From Marinospirillum sp031581385 (lineage in GTDB: Bacteria > Pseudomonadota > Gammaproteobacteria > Pseudomonadales > Halomonadaceae), in the NCBI RefSeq assembly GCF_044810985.1, contig NZ_CP085242.1, positions 1,860,001 to 1,924,000 on the forward strand: a DNA stretch of 64,000 nucleotides. Reading direction: 5' to 3'. The translations under genes and the position numbers were made by a program. Below, in pieces: positions 43,283-53,460 of this stretch. Below the pieces are notes generated by a model, which was not told the origin of the DNA, did not search any database, and was given only the letters and a program-made list of their open reading frames with translations. Each line of letters starts with the position of its first letter. Position 1 is the first letter of the stretch.

Positions 43283-46200
43283 CTAGTGAGCTCGCCTGAG
43301 CCAAGCATTTTTGACCAGGGTGGCAAGTTCTGCTATCTCCTCTTCAGAAGCGAACGGAACCTGTGCAAGAATCACATGGCCTTCTCCGGAAAGCTTCGCC
43401 GCTAAGTGGCCTCTACCAAGCAGTCTTTCTGCACCGGCTTCGTCGAGAACTAGTATCGAGTTTTTCTTGTCTGCCATTTTCAGCACGAGCCGGTTAGTAA
43501 GATTCGCTCTTAACTGCATTGGCAGGGCGTCTTTATCTGGTCGTTGTGTGATAAGCACGAGGTTGATGCCAGCTGCTCGGGCCTTTACGCCTAGACGGCT
43601 CGCATTCAGATCAACGGCATCTCTGTATTCATTGATCATCATCCAATCTGCCAATTCATCGTGGAACAGCCAAATCCTTGGTAGTTGTTCGGAGGGCGGA
43701 ACCTTTCGATTGTAATTATCCAGTTTGGTCACACCTGCCTCAGCCAATAGACGGTTTCTGCGCTCCATTTCGGCCACAAGCTCTTCCAGCGCATGGATTG
43801 CTTCGTCTTGTTCGGTAATGAGGTCGCCATCAAGGTGCGGCATGTTGCGAAGCCAAGGAAAGTCTATCCCGGCTTTAGGGTCAATCATGCGAATGCGGGC
43901 CTTGTTGGGGGAGTTGGTTGCACAAATGTCCAATAAAAGTGACTGGACCAGTACACCCTTACCACTGCCAGTCTCACCCGCGATTAAGGTATGGGGACCG
44001 TGCGGCTGGAGTCCTCCGAACTCATTGCCAACATTTAGGTACAGCAACTCTCCATCGGACTCTTTAGCGCCGAGAAGCAAGCTTGTATTTGATTCAGGTG
44101 CAGTTGGCGGTAGTTCCCTTCTTCGCCAGAGATCCCGCAGCCGCAGTATCGCCCTATGTGGTCGCTTGACCATAATGATGACTTCCATCGGAGCAGCCAT
44201 CACGTTAATAACATCAACAGCGTGGGATGTTAGCAATTCTTGGCGTTTTTTCTCGACTTTGGGAATCGTAAGATCGTCGGATCCTCTGAAGCGTATAAGC
44301 GCAGCGTTGGGTGTGAGCCTCGCTCCGAGAAGTTCGGCCGTCATATCATAACCGCGCAAAGCCCGCTGTAAAGCTTTTACAGTTGTGTCGAGCCAAGCTT
44401 TTGTTTCCTCATCATCGTCTTCTGAAGCGCTGCCTCCACTTACCCATCCTGCAAGTTGACGAGAAGGCCACATTTCCAACAATTGATCAGGGATATCAGA
44501 ATTGGCGACTTCTGGGTCCTGAGCTTGCTGGGGCTGTTCGGGTTCCTCGTATGAACTGGAGCTAGGTCTATCGCGCTCGCCTGACATTTCCGATTCAAAG
44601 TTGCTTTCGGATTCACTAGTGCCGCTTTCAGGTTCTATCGGCTGAGCAGGTGTTTCGGATTCTGAGCTGGTTGGTGCGGTTACTGTCGATGACTTTCTGG
44701 ACATCAAGGCATCAGCCCAAATCCCAGAGTCAGTATCGCCTTCTGTATCAACAGCCTTGTTGATTTCGGCGAAAGCCCGGAACATTTCCGCAACGCTGGC
44801 CTTGTCAAAGATTTGCTGAGAACAGTGCGGCATTCCCTTTAAAGGAATGGCACCGCCAGCATCAACATATTCATCATTGTCGTGGACGAAAACATGAGAA
44901 AAGCCTGCGAGCTGTATCGGTACTCCGTCAAGCCTCACCTCATCTGACCATCTGTGCAGATCCCAATCATTCATAGAAGCAGAGTCAAAGCGCTCCATGC
45001 CCTCAATCATGAAATCACCGATGCGATTAAGCCATATATCGCGATCTATGCGCGTGTGCTTTGGCTCAATGGCTCGTCCTAGGCGCGCGATGGTCTCTTC
45101 TAGTTGCTTTGCGGATTTCTTTGCCTGCGCACGGTAACCGCTGGAGGTAACAAACTTTGCTTCTGATATTGCCACCTTTAGAACCGGCTTGCCATCAATG
45201 ATGCGTGGTGCGATCGCCATAATATCGGCTATTTGCTCCTCACGCTGGCCAAACCAGGAAGCAAAATCATCCAGAAAATACCAACCTATTGGTTGATTCC
45301 GACCGCCAAGGCCACGCTGAATTTTTTCCATCGATAGCACGATGCCAAGCAGTTCATTCGCGTAGTGGCCATATCGAGCTGCACGCATTACGACTTGTCC
45401 GGACAATGTATTCGCTTTGTCAATCAGCTTATCAATGACTGCCTCATTGCTTTTCGTAATTGACGGATCGATCCTATCCAGCCGCTCTTTGAGAAGCACT
45501 CGCAGAAGCTTCGGCTTCGATGTTGTCGATACAACGATGTTTCTTTCCATTTGCCGGTCTCGTATGTGGCGAATAACCCGAACACCGTTATTGCTGAGCA
45601 GGCGCCGATCCACGAGCTCATCGAAGTTCACTACCCATTCACCGATCTTATGGGTTTGAGTAAAAATATTGCCGATATCGCCATCGCGGAAATTTACCTC
45701 CCGGGCTGGAATAACATCACCCGGAAGAGCATTATCTCCGTTAAGAAATTCGTTGATGAGGTTAAGGTAATTTTGCCCGGCGCGGGGTTGGACCGGGCAG
45801 GCCAAATAGACGGAAGTTGATGTATCCGCCAAGTTAATGGGTCGACGTCGCGACCACCTCGCGGGCACATGTGTAGTCATCTCGGGGTGTCTGTCCCCAG
45901 GAGCTTTCTTCCAAACCAATTGAGCGTTTCTGGCCACGACATCTTGCAGCGCTACAAGATCTGCGGCTCGATCAGAGTCGTCATCCGGAATCTTGGCCGC
46001 ATCCAAGAATCCAACGCGCAATCGAGACAGAAAGTTTCTCGCCGCCTCGCTGGCCATAACTGAGCCAGATTCTTCGCTTACAGATACATTTTGCTGCTCA
46101 TAGATTCGTCTTATACGTTTAGGCTCTGAGTGGGTAAGCAAAAGATCACATTGGAGCTGATTCTCTTGTTCAACCTTGCTAGAGAGTTCCGAAGCAAGGG

Positions 46201-48634
46201 CGCTCGGCAAGGCTTTGGATTCAGCGTTGTAAAGTACCACGGAGAAGTTACTGCGTTCGTGAGGCAGTAACTTTAGATATTGTTCGCCGACATCGCTAAA
46301 GGCTTTTGCGGCGACACCTGGCTCTATATCAAGTGCATCATCACTACGTTGAGACTTTCGTAATGGTGGCTCAGCCAGTGTGTAATCGAATGATGTATCT
46401 GCAGCGGAGAGCAGTTGTGTTTGGTCGTGATCAAACCCAATGCAAACTTCTGGGTAATAGTTTGTGCGGAGCTCCGTTTGAATTTGAGAGAAGAGGAGAT
46501 CCGCGCGAAAAATATCATTCTCTTCCGCATCCAAAACATCGTTCACTAATTTGGTTGCCTGATGTGCCTTTATGCTAATCTCAGCAAGACGTAATGGATG
46601 CCAGGGGGCAATGATCGCAGCGAGGTTGCCCGCGCCTACGTTGGCGACGCCAAGCCGCAGAATTTCCTTACTTAACTTTTCGCGGGCAAGATCGTTGTTT
46701 GCCCGGTATAGAAGTGATGTAAGTAGCTCATTGTAAGCTTCAGCTTGCGCGACAAAGGTATCTGATCCAATGCCTGCTCCCTCTGGCATAGTCCATTCAC
46801 GGATAGCTTTCGAATAGGCAGTTAAAAAATTATTGAAACGTGTCTGTATGTTCGCAACGCTCTCAGACCCCAATACGCGCGATAATTCAGTCAGCTGTTC
46901 CAGAAAATAGGAACTTCGATCGCCGCTACTACTGTTAGGGGCTACAAGCTTCCCCGTGTTTGAGTTTGAGATATCGCGAATCGTGTTGATGTCGTTTAAA
47001 TCGATCCGCTGTATGCTTCCCTTGGCGCTTACTGATTGCCTAGTGATATCCGCCGTGGGTAATAAAGCATATTGTTCCGTCTCGTTTGCGACGCTCAGTA
47101 GGTCATCAGGCAGTGCGGTCGCTACAGCGTCGATCGGCATCTCCCAATGAAATACCATTTTCGTATTGGCACCTTCAGGATCAAGAACAACTTCAAATTT
47201 AATTGAGCGGGCCTCTTTAGAGGCGGAAGTAGATTTAGCGAGATCCGATTCGACGCGTGGAAAGTAGAACTCCTCTAATTTCCCGAAATCAACTTCAACT
47301 TTTTCTCCCAGAATTGCGTCCAGGCCTCGGTATCGAAATGCAAAGTAGCGTGCGACCTTGTGATTTTTAGTCCGCCAAAAACTCTTCTCTCTACTGTTCG
47401 GAATACGAACGGTTAGTTTCTTCTCTTTCAGTTCCTCGTCATTAACCCGACGACGTAAGCTGTCCAATGTTTCAATTAGTCCCACTAAGAAATCTTGGTA
47501 GGTTTGTGGGTTACGATAGATATAGCGCTCCCACTTGCCAGACAGTTTTTTGTCTCTAGCCACGTGCTCTCGATGAGTCTCGAAAAAGGCCTGCAGGTCT
47601 TCTGAGGGATCTTTCGGGAAAGAACTCGCAAGAAGCTCACGCTCCTCCTCTTCAAGCAGGTCATCGAATTCGTCGTCAAAGAATTTAATTGTTTCTTCAC
47701 CGAGGGGCTGAGAGGAGCTTTTATTTACACCTTCGAAAAGCTCAGAGATTGATCTCCAATCCAAATTGACCAAGCTTTCCTGTGAGGCTGACCAGCTATC
47801 AATTCGTAAGTCAGCATCGAGGAATGCTTTAATCACCTCTTGTTCTGATACTTCGAGGCGATCAGAAATTTCTTCAAAATTAGTGCGGAGATGCTCGCGA
47901 GGAATTGGCTCGCCTTTGTCCGTTTCTTGTACCAGCAGAGGCCGGACTTTAGTGTGGAGGCCTCTGAATATCTTGCTCCATTCACCAGTGTTATCTCGCT
48001 TTTTCTCCGGGATGCGGTCAAAGTAGCCCGAGAACTTGGGCAGTTTTAGGCTAGGCAGCGCGTTATCAACAGCTTTTTGCAGTGGTAGGCCATCCGCGGT
48101 GATTCCGTGAGCAATCGAAAGCACGAAATCTGCAAACGTTTCAATTGTGCGAGCAGCATGAGATTGATTCGCTGCCTTAAGGGCGGTAATTAAATGTTCC
48201 CGTTTGGTTTCATCCAGATAGGCAGAGGTTAATCCTGCCTGATCGATCCAGGCTGCGTAGCGACTTCGCAGCGTATCAGTCTCGATCTTGGTGACTTTCT
48301 CGACACTTTTGTCGTTGCGTTGGAGTTCTTCTTGCGAGGCAGCAAAGAGAACAGCTCGGAATTCATTCGGCAGTCGACAGTGACGCCAGTGAGTAATGGA
48401 CTGGTTACTTTTCGCTGAATCGGGAAGGTCGTCGTTTGGGTCGAATAGATTAGCTATCCGGACCAAGACTGTTGATGCGGTAGTGGGCTTGGATAGCACC
48501 GACTGTGCGATAGAGCGAATTATTGAAGGCTCCAGTCCGAGCATACAAAAACGCATCGAACCATCCGCCTCTTGGTCGAGTTGAGCCCGAATGAAATCTT
48601 GAGCGACGGCCGAGATTAGTTCGTTTCGTGTCAT
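43283..48634 (-). CDS. sspH: SspH/DptH-like FtsK-HerA-type translocase with nuclease-like segment
   Basis: A 1783-residue protein. The C-terminal 250 residues are an FtsK/HerA-type ATPase: Walker A AGETGSGKG near residue 1550, IRMIDPKAGIDF, the Walker B region RIWLFHDELADW and ITQRPDKDALP. Around residues 1140-1160, DGKPVLKVAISEAKFV fits the D...ExK core of PD-(D/E)XK nucleases. Together with two smaller genes upstream it resembles DptFGH/SspFGH, the restriction modules that attack DNA lacking phosphorothioate. A short acidic, Ser/Glu-rich linker lies near residue 1350. It overlaps sspG by four bases. Confidence 0.83.
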   Translation of the reverse strand: MTRNELISAVAQDFIRAQLDQEADGSMRFCMLGLEPSIIRSIAQSVLSKPTTASTVLVRIANLFDPNDDLPDSAKSNQSITHWRHCRLPNEFRAVLFAASQEELQRNDKSVEKVTKIETDTLRSRYAAWIDQAGLTSAYLDETKREHLITALKAANQSHAARTIETFADFVLSIAHGITADGLPLQKAVDNALPSLKLPKFSGYFDRIPEKKRDNTGEWSKIFRGLHTKVRPLLVQETDKGEPIPREHLRTNFEEISDRLEVSEQEVIKAFLDADLRIDSWSASQESLVNLDWRSISELFEGVNKSSSQPLGEETIKFFDDEFDDLLEEEERELLASSFPKDPSEDLQAFFETHREHVARDKKLSGKWERYIYRNPQTYQDFLVGLIETLDSLRRRVNDEELKEKKLTVRIPNSREKSFWRTKNHKVARYFAFRYRGLDAILGEKVEVDFGKLEEFYFPRVESDLAKSTSASKEARSIKFEVVLDPEGANTKMVFHWEMPIDAVATALPDDLLSVANETEQYALLPTADITRQSVSAKGSIQRIDLNDINTIRDISNSNTGKLVAPNSSSGDRSSYFLEQLTELSRVLGSESVANIQTRFNNFLTAYSKAIREWTMPEGAGIGSDTFVAQAEAYNELLTSLLYRANNDLAREKLSKEILRLGVANVGAGNLAAIIAPWHPLRLAEISIKAHQATKLVNDVLDAEENDIFRADLLFSQIQTELRTNYYPEVCIGFDHDQTQLLSAADTSFDYTLAEPPLRKSQRSDDALDIEPGVAAKAFSDVGEQYLKLLPHERSNFSVVLYNAESKALPSALASELSSKVEQENQLQCDLLLTHSEPKRIRRIYEQQNVSVSEESGSVMASEAARNFLSRLRVGFLDAAKIPDDDSDRAADLVALQDVVARNAQLVWKKAPGDRHPEMTTHVPARWSRRRPINLADTSTSVYLACPVQPRAGQNYLNLINEFLNGDNALPGDVIPAREVNFRDGDIGNIFTQTHKIGEWVVNFDELVDRRLLSNNGVRVIRHIRDRQMERNIVVSTTSKPKLLRVLLKERLDRIDPSITKSNEAVIDKLIDKANTLSGQVVMRAARYGHYANELLGIVLSMEKIQRGLGGRNQPIGWYFLDDFASWFGQREEQIADIMAIAPRIIDGKPVLKVAISEAKFVTSSGYRAQAKKSAKQLEETIARLGRAIEPKHTRIDRDIWLNRIGDFMIEGMERFDSASMNDWDLHRWSDEVRLDGVPIQLAGFSHVFVHDNDEYVDAGGAIPLKGMPHCSQQIFDKASVAEMFRAFAEINKAVDTEGDTDSGIWADALMSRKSSTVTAPTSSESETPAQPIEPESGTSESESNFESEMSGERDRPSSSSYEEPEQPQQAQDPEVANSDIPDQLLEMWPSRQLAGWVSGGSASEDDDEETKAWLDTTVKALQRALRGYDMTAELLGARLTPNAALIRFRGSDDLTIPKVEKKRQELLTSHAVDVINVMAAPMEVIIMVKRPHRAILRLRDLWRRRELPPTAPESNTSLLLGAKESDGELLYLNVGNEFGGLQPHGPHTLIAGETGSGKGVLVQSLLLDICATNSPNKARIRMIDPKAGIDFPWLRNMPHLDGDLITEQDEAIHALEELVAEMERRNRLLAEAGVTKLDNYNRKVPPSEQLPRIWLFHDELADWMMINEYRDAVDLNASRLGVKARAAGINLVLITQRPDKDALPMQLRANLTNRLVLKMADKKNSILVLDEAGAERLLGRGHLAAKLSGEGHVILAQVPFASEEEIAELATLVKNAWLRRAH

Positions 48635-50163
48635 TTGTTGCTCCTAAAAGGGTTCTCGACATAGGCGCAATCATCAGAGAGGCGGCGTAGCAACCCCAAA
48701 GTCCTTAAGCGTTGTTCCAAGCGTTGGGTATTTTGTAAAAAGGCATTTTGATCGGTAGGCAGTGTTCCGAAAGCTTTTTCTGCCTCATTCGGGCCAATTA
48801 TTAACCGGAACTTTTCATAGAGTTTGGAAAGAAAGCGGTGATATTCCTCTCGTCCCTCGTCCACAACGCACATGACAAGTGCTTTCAGTAGAGAATCATC
48901 GGGTGAGTACCAGGTTCCAGACCCTCTACGCGATACTGCCAACCCAATTTGTTTCGCCCACTCCAGGTGAACCTTTCCAACGTGTTGTTGGTGACGACTT
49001 TCTGCGTATTCCCTCAAGGCTTCAAATATAGTCTCCGGGTCACCTGAAGGGATGCCGTCGGCAGGATGCCAATCGTATCGTTGAACGAGGTATTCCCGCA
49101 CCGCGTCAGCAGGATCTCTCGCCTGCAAAGCCCTGTGCCATCGCTCATCGTCTTTAGCTGCTTCGATATAAGCGCGCACAGCCCTCGTGGATAACATTCT
49201 GTTCGCCCTGAAATTCTCTTTTGAAAGTTCGAATAGTGTTGTTCTTTTCGGAGAAGCTATCTCCAGAACGAACTTCGGCTCGTTGGCATCCCCAACTTCC
49301 TCATTGGATCTTCTGAGCATGTAAATGAGCATGTGCAAAGATGAGAGACGCATCAAGGGATCTAGTAGGGCCTCACCTGTGAGGTCTAAATTAAGTAGCT
49401 TAAGCCAAGTCTCAGACAGATCGCCGTACTCCCTTCGTTCGGCGAAAGGTAGATAGCCGATCGTGCTTGATACAGGGTTCGAGTCGATTCTGTATCCTTC
49501 AGGGAGCAAGGCGCGAACGACACGGTTCCATGTTTCGTCGTGGCGTAGCAGTTTATGAGAAATCAGATCAGCCAGAAGCTCGCCGTTACCACTGCGATTG
49601 AGCATGAGGTAAAGAAGTTCGCCGCTCCTGGCAAAGAAACGCCTGTCTGGGCTACTATTTGCGTTTGCAGGCAAGTCAGCGTAGAGACAGTTCGGGCCAT
49701 AAGGAAAAAGAAAGCGCGACGTCCACCTTCGCTTACGATGCGGCTCGACTGCCGTCGTCTGAAAAAGCTCAATCACTCGGGAAAGACGAGCAAACGAGCC
49801 AAAACGATCTTGGAGATATCTGAAGTCGTCGTCAGAAGAAAATGCTTTGAACCATTCCTGCCATCGCTCCGAGTCGGTTTGATAATTGTCTTCGACAAAC
49901 CGGATGTGTGGGTTGTTAAAAATTAACTGCCTAAGAGGAAGGAGTCGTGGAATGTGGTACGTAAAGGCTTCATGAGTATCCTCAGTCCAATTCTCCTTCA
50001 GAGCCTTCGCTTGCTCTTGGCGGGATTGAAATATTGCAAGGAACTCTAAAAATACGAGCCAAGGGGTTTGGTCATTGTACAGTCGATGGCCCCATATAGC
50101 CTCATCAACCCACACATTGACATCGTTTCTGTATTTCGCTGGAGCCTCAAGACGTGCCTTCAT
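48631..50163 (-). CDS. sspG: SspG/DptG-like protein
   Basis: A 510-residue protein without a catalytic motif I can identify. Its call rests on position: it is between an SspF-like ATPase and the FtsK-type SspH, with four-base overlaps on both sides, the order and size seen in DptFGH and SspFGH modules. The N-terminus (VDEAIWGHRLYNDQTPWL) looks like the start typical of DptG-like proteins. Probably a structural or DNA-binding subunit. Confidence 0.75.
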   Translation of the reverse strand: MKARLEAPAKYRNDVNVWVDEAIWGHRLYNDQTPWLVFLEFLAIFQSRQEQAKALKENWTEDTHEAFTYHIPRLLPLRQLIFNNPHIRFVEDNYQTDSERWQEWFKAFSSDDDFRYLQDRFGSFARLSRVIELFQTTAVEPHRKRRWTSRFLFPYGPNCLYADLPANANSSPDRRFFARSGELLYLMLNRSGNGELLADLISHKLLRHDETWNRVVRALLPEGYRIDSNPVSSTIGYLPFAERREYGDLSETWLKLLNLDLTGEALLDPLMRLSSLHMLIYMLRRSNEEVGDANEPKFVLEIASPKRTTLFELSKENFRANRMLSTRAVRAYIEAAKDDERWHRALQARDPADAVREYLVQRYDWHPADGIPSGDPETIFEALREYAESRHQQHVGKVHLEWAKQIGLAVSRRGSGTWYSPDDSLLKALVMCVVDEGREEYHRFLSKLYEKFRLIIGPNEAEKAFGTLPTDQNAFLQNTQRLEQRLRTLGLLRRLSDDCAYVENPFRSNK

Positions 50164-52022
50164 GAGTCTAGCCTTATTCGAATATTTTCAGGGTGCACTC
50201 GCCCCTCGTTATTTACAGTGAGAGCCTCTAAGTTTATCTCATCACGAGTTGGTTCTTCGCCGAACAACCTGTCTAGCCGGGTTATGAGTCTAAGCTTGAA
50301 GTCCAAAAAATCTTCGTTGCATTGCCGAGAAAAGCTGGCAGGCAAGCTTCCACTTGCCACCCTGACCAAATACTCAAAATGGGTAAGCTGAAGGGTTAGG
50401 GTGTCAATGACGCCGTCGCCATCTGCTGCAGGATCAATTATTTGCATGCAAGGCGTTGCGTCATCTTTATCTAATACAAAACTAAGATAGGGGTCTCTTC
50501 TGTACCTGGATGTCGGCAAATCGTAATTTAGAAGCGAAGCAATCCTGCCACGGCCATCTCCGCCAGAGGACGCAAGATATAGCTTCGTGCCTTCATCAAT
50601 CATCATCCCACAAAATGTTCTATTGAGTCCGCGGACCAATAGCTCTTCTGTTCGGGAGGTGTCGCCGTCATCTTCTAAGCCCTCGACAAACTCTAAAAAC
50701 TGGCCGGAAGCCTGGTAGACGGCTAAGCGCCAGGGATCAAAGGGGCTGATAGAGGGCAAGGAGAAAAAAAGCCTTTGCCTTTGCCGCGAAAGCGCCTGCA
50801 TAAATTCTTCTATATCGTCGCGGGCTCCTTCAAGATAGTCCTGTAAATATTGTTTGTAGGCTGCTGCGCCATAGAAGATGTCATTGGACACGAACTGGGT
50901 GTACGCCTCTGAGCCACTATATGGTCCGTAAATTAATAGGTTATCGAATTTGTTGTCGGTTTCACGCCCAATGCCGAAGGCTTCGAGGATGTTGAAAACT
51001 TGGTATTGTTGTCTCTGCCGCTCAGGAATGTTCATTCCGAAGACATTGGCATAAGGGTTGGTTAAACTATAATCCTCCTTTTCAGCGCGATTCTTGGCCG
51101 AACGGCATGTTAAGAGAATGCGGCCACTCTGCCGGTCCCCTAGGAGAATATTAACGCTTAGAAGTAAAAGGTCGCGGATTGGCACGTGCATGCGGTTGGC
51201 CCGAGCCAGGGTCATCAGCTCTCCAAGCCTTTTGCGAAATACTGCTCCGTCACCGCTCTTACAGAGTCTTTCTCGATTTAGCCGAATTGGGCAAGTCGTC
51301 GAGCCGTCGTCTCCTAGCAAGTCACAGCCTTCGCAATTTGACCACTGGGGGTGCTCAACAATTTGTTCTATTATTTCGTGAAAGTGACTTGAAGCGTCTA
51401 GGCGACTGAGATTAAAAAGGTAAAGGCTCAGTGACTCGTCTTCAATTCGCTCCTCTACGAGCATGTCCTCTACAGTCTTGAATACCCGATGCTCCTGCTC
51501 TCCTTGGTTGTCTGACCAATCACGCCAGCTTGCGAGAAGTTGACCATCGTTGGCAGCGACAAGATATATATTCTCCGCAGATTCGTCCGTTACTGAGCTG
51601 GCAAGGCCATTGAGAGCATTTATTTTCTCATCCTGAGTGAGCTCGCTTAAATCTTTGACGATGATTAGTGTTTTGCCAGATACAGGGAGCGTTAAGGAAA
51701 CGATTTTCTTACCTGCATTCCAGTGATCTGGATCGCCGCCAAAAGCAGTCCAGATTTGTCGGCAATGGAACGTTTTTCCATCACCTGCAGTCCCTGTGAG
51801 TATGATGTTCCGAGGCTCGATAGATTCAAAGTTTTTCTTAACCTCGTTCAATCTTGCGGGGCTAATGTGAATAACAGGATCGATCTTATGGCGTTCTATT
51901 TCTGCCTGGATCAACTCATCGTACATATTATCAGAAGCAGCTATAGGCCCATAATGACGCAAAAAAGATATCAACCCATTGTTTTTATACATTTTATTAA
52001 ACAATTCCCCAGAGAAAAACAT
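50160..52022 (-). CDS. sspF: SspF/DptF-like P-loop ATPase
   Basis: A 620-residue protein with Walker A LTGTAGDGKTFHC near residue 80. A cysteine cluster (CEGCDLLGDDGSTTC) near residue 240 could bind zinc. Order F-G-H with coupled starts matches the known restriction module. The start is uncertain: ATG 52022 has no clear ribosome binding site and the ATG ten codons later (MYKNNG) has GGGGA rather far away. A TTGACA lies upstream at about 52046-52051, but no convincing -10 was found at the right distance. Confidence 0.78.
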   Translation of the reverse strand: MFFSGELFNKMYKNNGLISFLRHYGPIAASDNMYDELIQAEIERHKIDPVIHISPARLNEVKKNFESIEPRNIILTGTAGDGKTFHCRQIWTAFGGDPDHWNAGKKIVSLTLPVSGKTLIIVKDLSELTQDEKINALNGLASSVTDESAENIYLVAANDGQLLASWRDWSDNQGEQEHRVFKTVEDMLVEERIEDESLSLYLFNLSRLDASSHFHEIIEQIVEHPQWSNCEGCDLLGDDGSTTCPIRLNRERLCKSGDGAVFRKRLGELMTLARANRMHVPIRDLLLLSVNILLGDRQSGRILLTCRSAKNRAEKEDYSLTNPYANVFGMNIPERQRQQYQVFNILEAFGIGRETDNKFDNLLIYGPYSGSEAYTQFVSNDIFYGAAAYKQYLQDYLEGARDDIEEFMQALSRQRQRLFFSLPSISPFDPWRLAVYQASGQFLEFVEGLEDDGDTSRTEELLVRGLNRTFCGMMIDEGTKLYLASSGGDGRGRIASLLNYDLPTSRYRRDPYLSFVLDKDDATPCMQIIDPAADGDGVIDTLTLQLTHFEYLVRVASGSLPASFSRQCNEDFLDFKLRLITRLDRLFGEEPTRDEINLEALTVNNEGRVHPENIRIRLDS

Positions 52023-52081
52023 GTAATCACAAGAATCAATATGCTGTCAATCGGCCAAAGACATAGTATACTTAGTTGGCT

Positions 52082-53157
52082 TCAACCTTTTTTGAGTTCT
52101 TGTTCAAGTTCAAACTTCGTCTTTATTTTTGATAGGTGAGGCTTAAATTCAATCCAACTACTATTGGAAATATTCGTTAACCTTTCTGACTCACTTAGTC
52201 CTAATGATGCTGCACTGAACACTGGTCCGACTATTGGGATGAAGCCTAAAAATGAGCAAATTCTTCCCACTGTACTTGCATATCTGTTTATCGTTTCGTT
52301 TCTTGAATTCTTCAAATCACTATCCAAGGCGAGTCTGTAGAAATATTCTTTAGGCATACCTTCGTTACCCTCAAGAATAGATGTCACCTTTCTGGCATAC
52401 GTTCTGGTTGTGGAATCTTGTTTTATTCGATGGAGAAGGTCAATGCTTGATATATCAAAATCCGGAACTATTAGCTCTGCGCTCCGGGATACCGGATCAG
52501 AAAAATTCACTATATTTTTTCCAGCATTTTGATATTGAAAGTCTATTTCACACAAACGCCTCATAATCATTCGACGACCAGTAGACGATATAACTTCCAC
52601 ACCATAAATCAAAGACAATTCGATATCACACACTACTTGAAATAAAATTTGGCGTTTTGCTGGAGGTGGAACCTTGGATAAAACCCTAGATATAACCCGA
52701 TCCTCTAACGCCCAGTCAATATATAACTCTTGCTCATTTCGATCCAAACCTATGGAAGACGGCCTTGAAGGCATCCTCAACCCAAAGTCAGGATGATAAT
52801 ATTCTTCATCTCCCCAATAGGTTTGGAAATCAGGAAGAGGGTTATCTACTGGTGAAAATATAACCTCGTCATAAAGAGTAAAAAGGGTCAAAGCGAGCGT
52901 AACAATTTCCTGGCTCGAGCCCCCCAAAGCGTTTGATAATACCCATGATTCTGGCCAAAATTATTTCCTACCAGCTCTTTGGCAAAGAACTCTTGCAGAG
53001 CTCCAGAATATGGAAAGCTTAAGATTACTTTGCTCAAATTTCCTCCTAAAACTAACGATCCTGTAGAAAAATCTGATCTTGCCCCAATAAAACAGACACC
53101 TGATGACTTAAAACCTCGGAAGACTTTCCAAGTTATCTTTTGATTTCTTGTTTGCAT
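52082..53157 (-). pseudogene. Frameshifted gene of unknown function (one G missing)
   Basis: Two overlapping frames make one protein. The 5' frame (53157 down to 52888) ends shortly after HGYYQTLWGAR. The 3' frame (from about 52927 to 52082) reads GSSQEIVTLALTLFTLYDEV, starting only at a weak TTG. At the overlap the minus strand has six G in TTTGGGGGGCTCG; a seventh G would join them as YYQTLWGGSSQEIV and give one protein of about 358 residues. The C-terminus has a hydrophobic patch (FLGFIPIVGPVFSAASLGL). No family recognised. The cause may be a real mutation, a sequencing error or slippage. Its first 50 bases overlap the DUF3892 gene. Confidence 0.72.
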
Positions 53158-53440
53158 CGGTTCTCAAAAAATGGCGACCTTCAACCATGATGATATGGAC
53201 ATCTTCTCCCTTTTTCCATTTACCGTCGTTCTTCAAAATGGTTACAAAGGTCTTGCTGTCATCCATTTTTGAAAGAGCCTCTTTTCGACTCCATGTTTCC
53301 CCCGCACCAATAGAATCGCCATTACCTTTATGCACTTTCACTTGATCAATGTATTCGTCGTTAGTATCGTAACGAACCGCCGATATTCCATAGTCTGCCC
53401 ATTTTGCCATTTCTCTATCCTCTTGCGTGATGAAAGCCAT
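53108..53440 (-). CDS. DUF3892 protein (cassette gene)
   Basis: A 110-residue protein with the DUF3892 pattern: ADYGISAVRYDTNDEYIDQV, then SRKEALSKM, FVTILKNDGKW and HFLRTDANKKSKDNLESLP. ATG 53440 follows AAGGAAG; the TTG at 53446 is not needed. A GTTATAC core (rc of 53455-53461) sits 14 bases upstream, the position expected for a gene at the start of an integron cassette. The function of DUF3892 is unknown; some members are annotated near toxins or in cassettes. Confidence 0.8.
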   Translation of the reverse strand: MAFITQEDREMAKWADYGISAVRYDTNDEYIDQVKVHKGNGDSIGAGETWSRKEALSKMDDSKTFVTILKNDGKWKKGEDVHIIMVEGRHFLRTDANKKSKDNLESLPRF

Positions 53441-53460
53441 AAGCAACTTCCTTGGTATAA

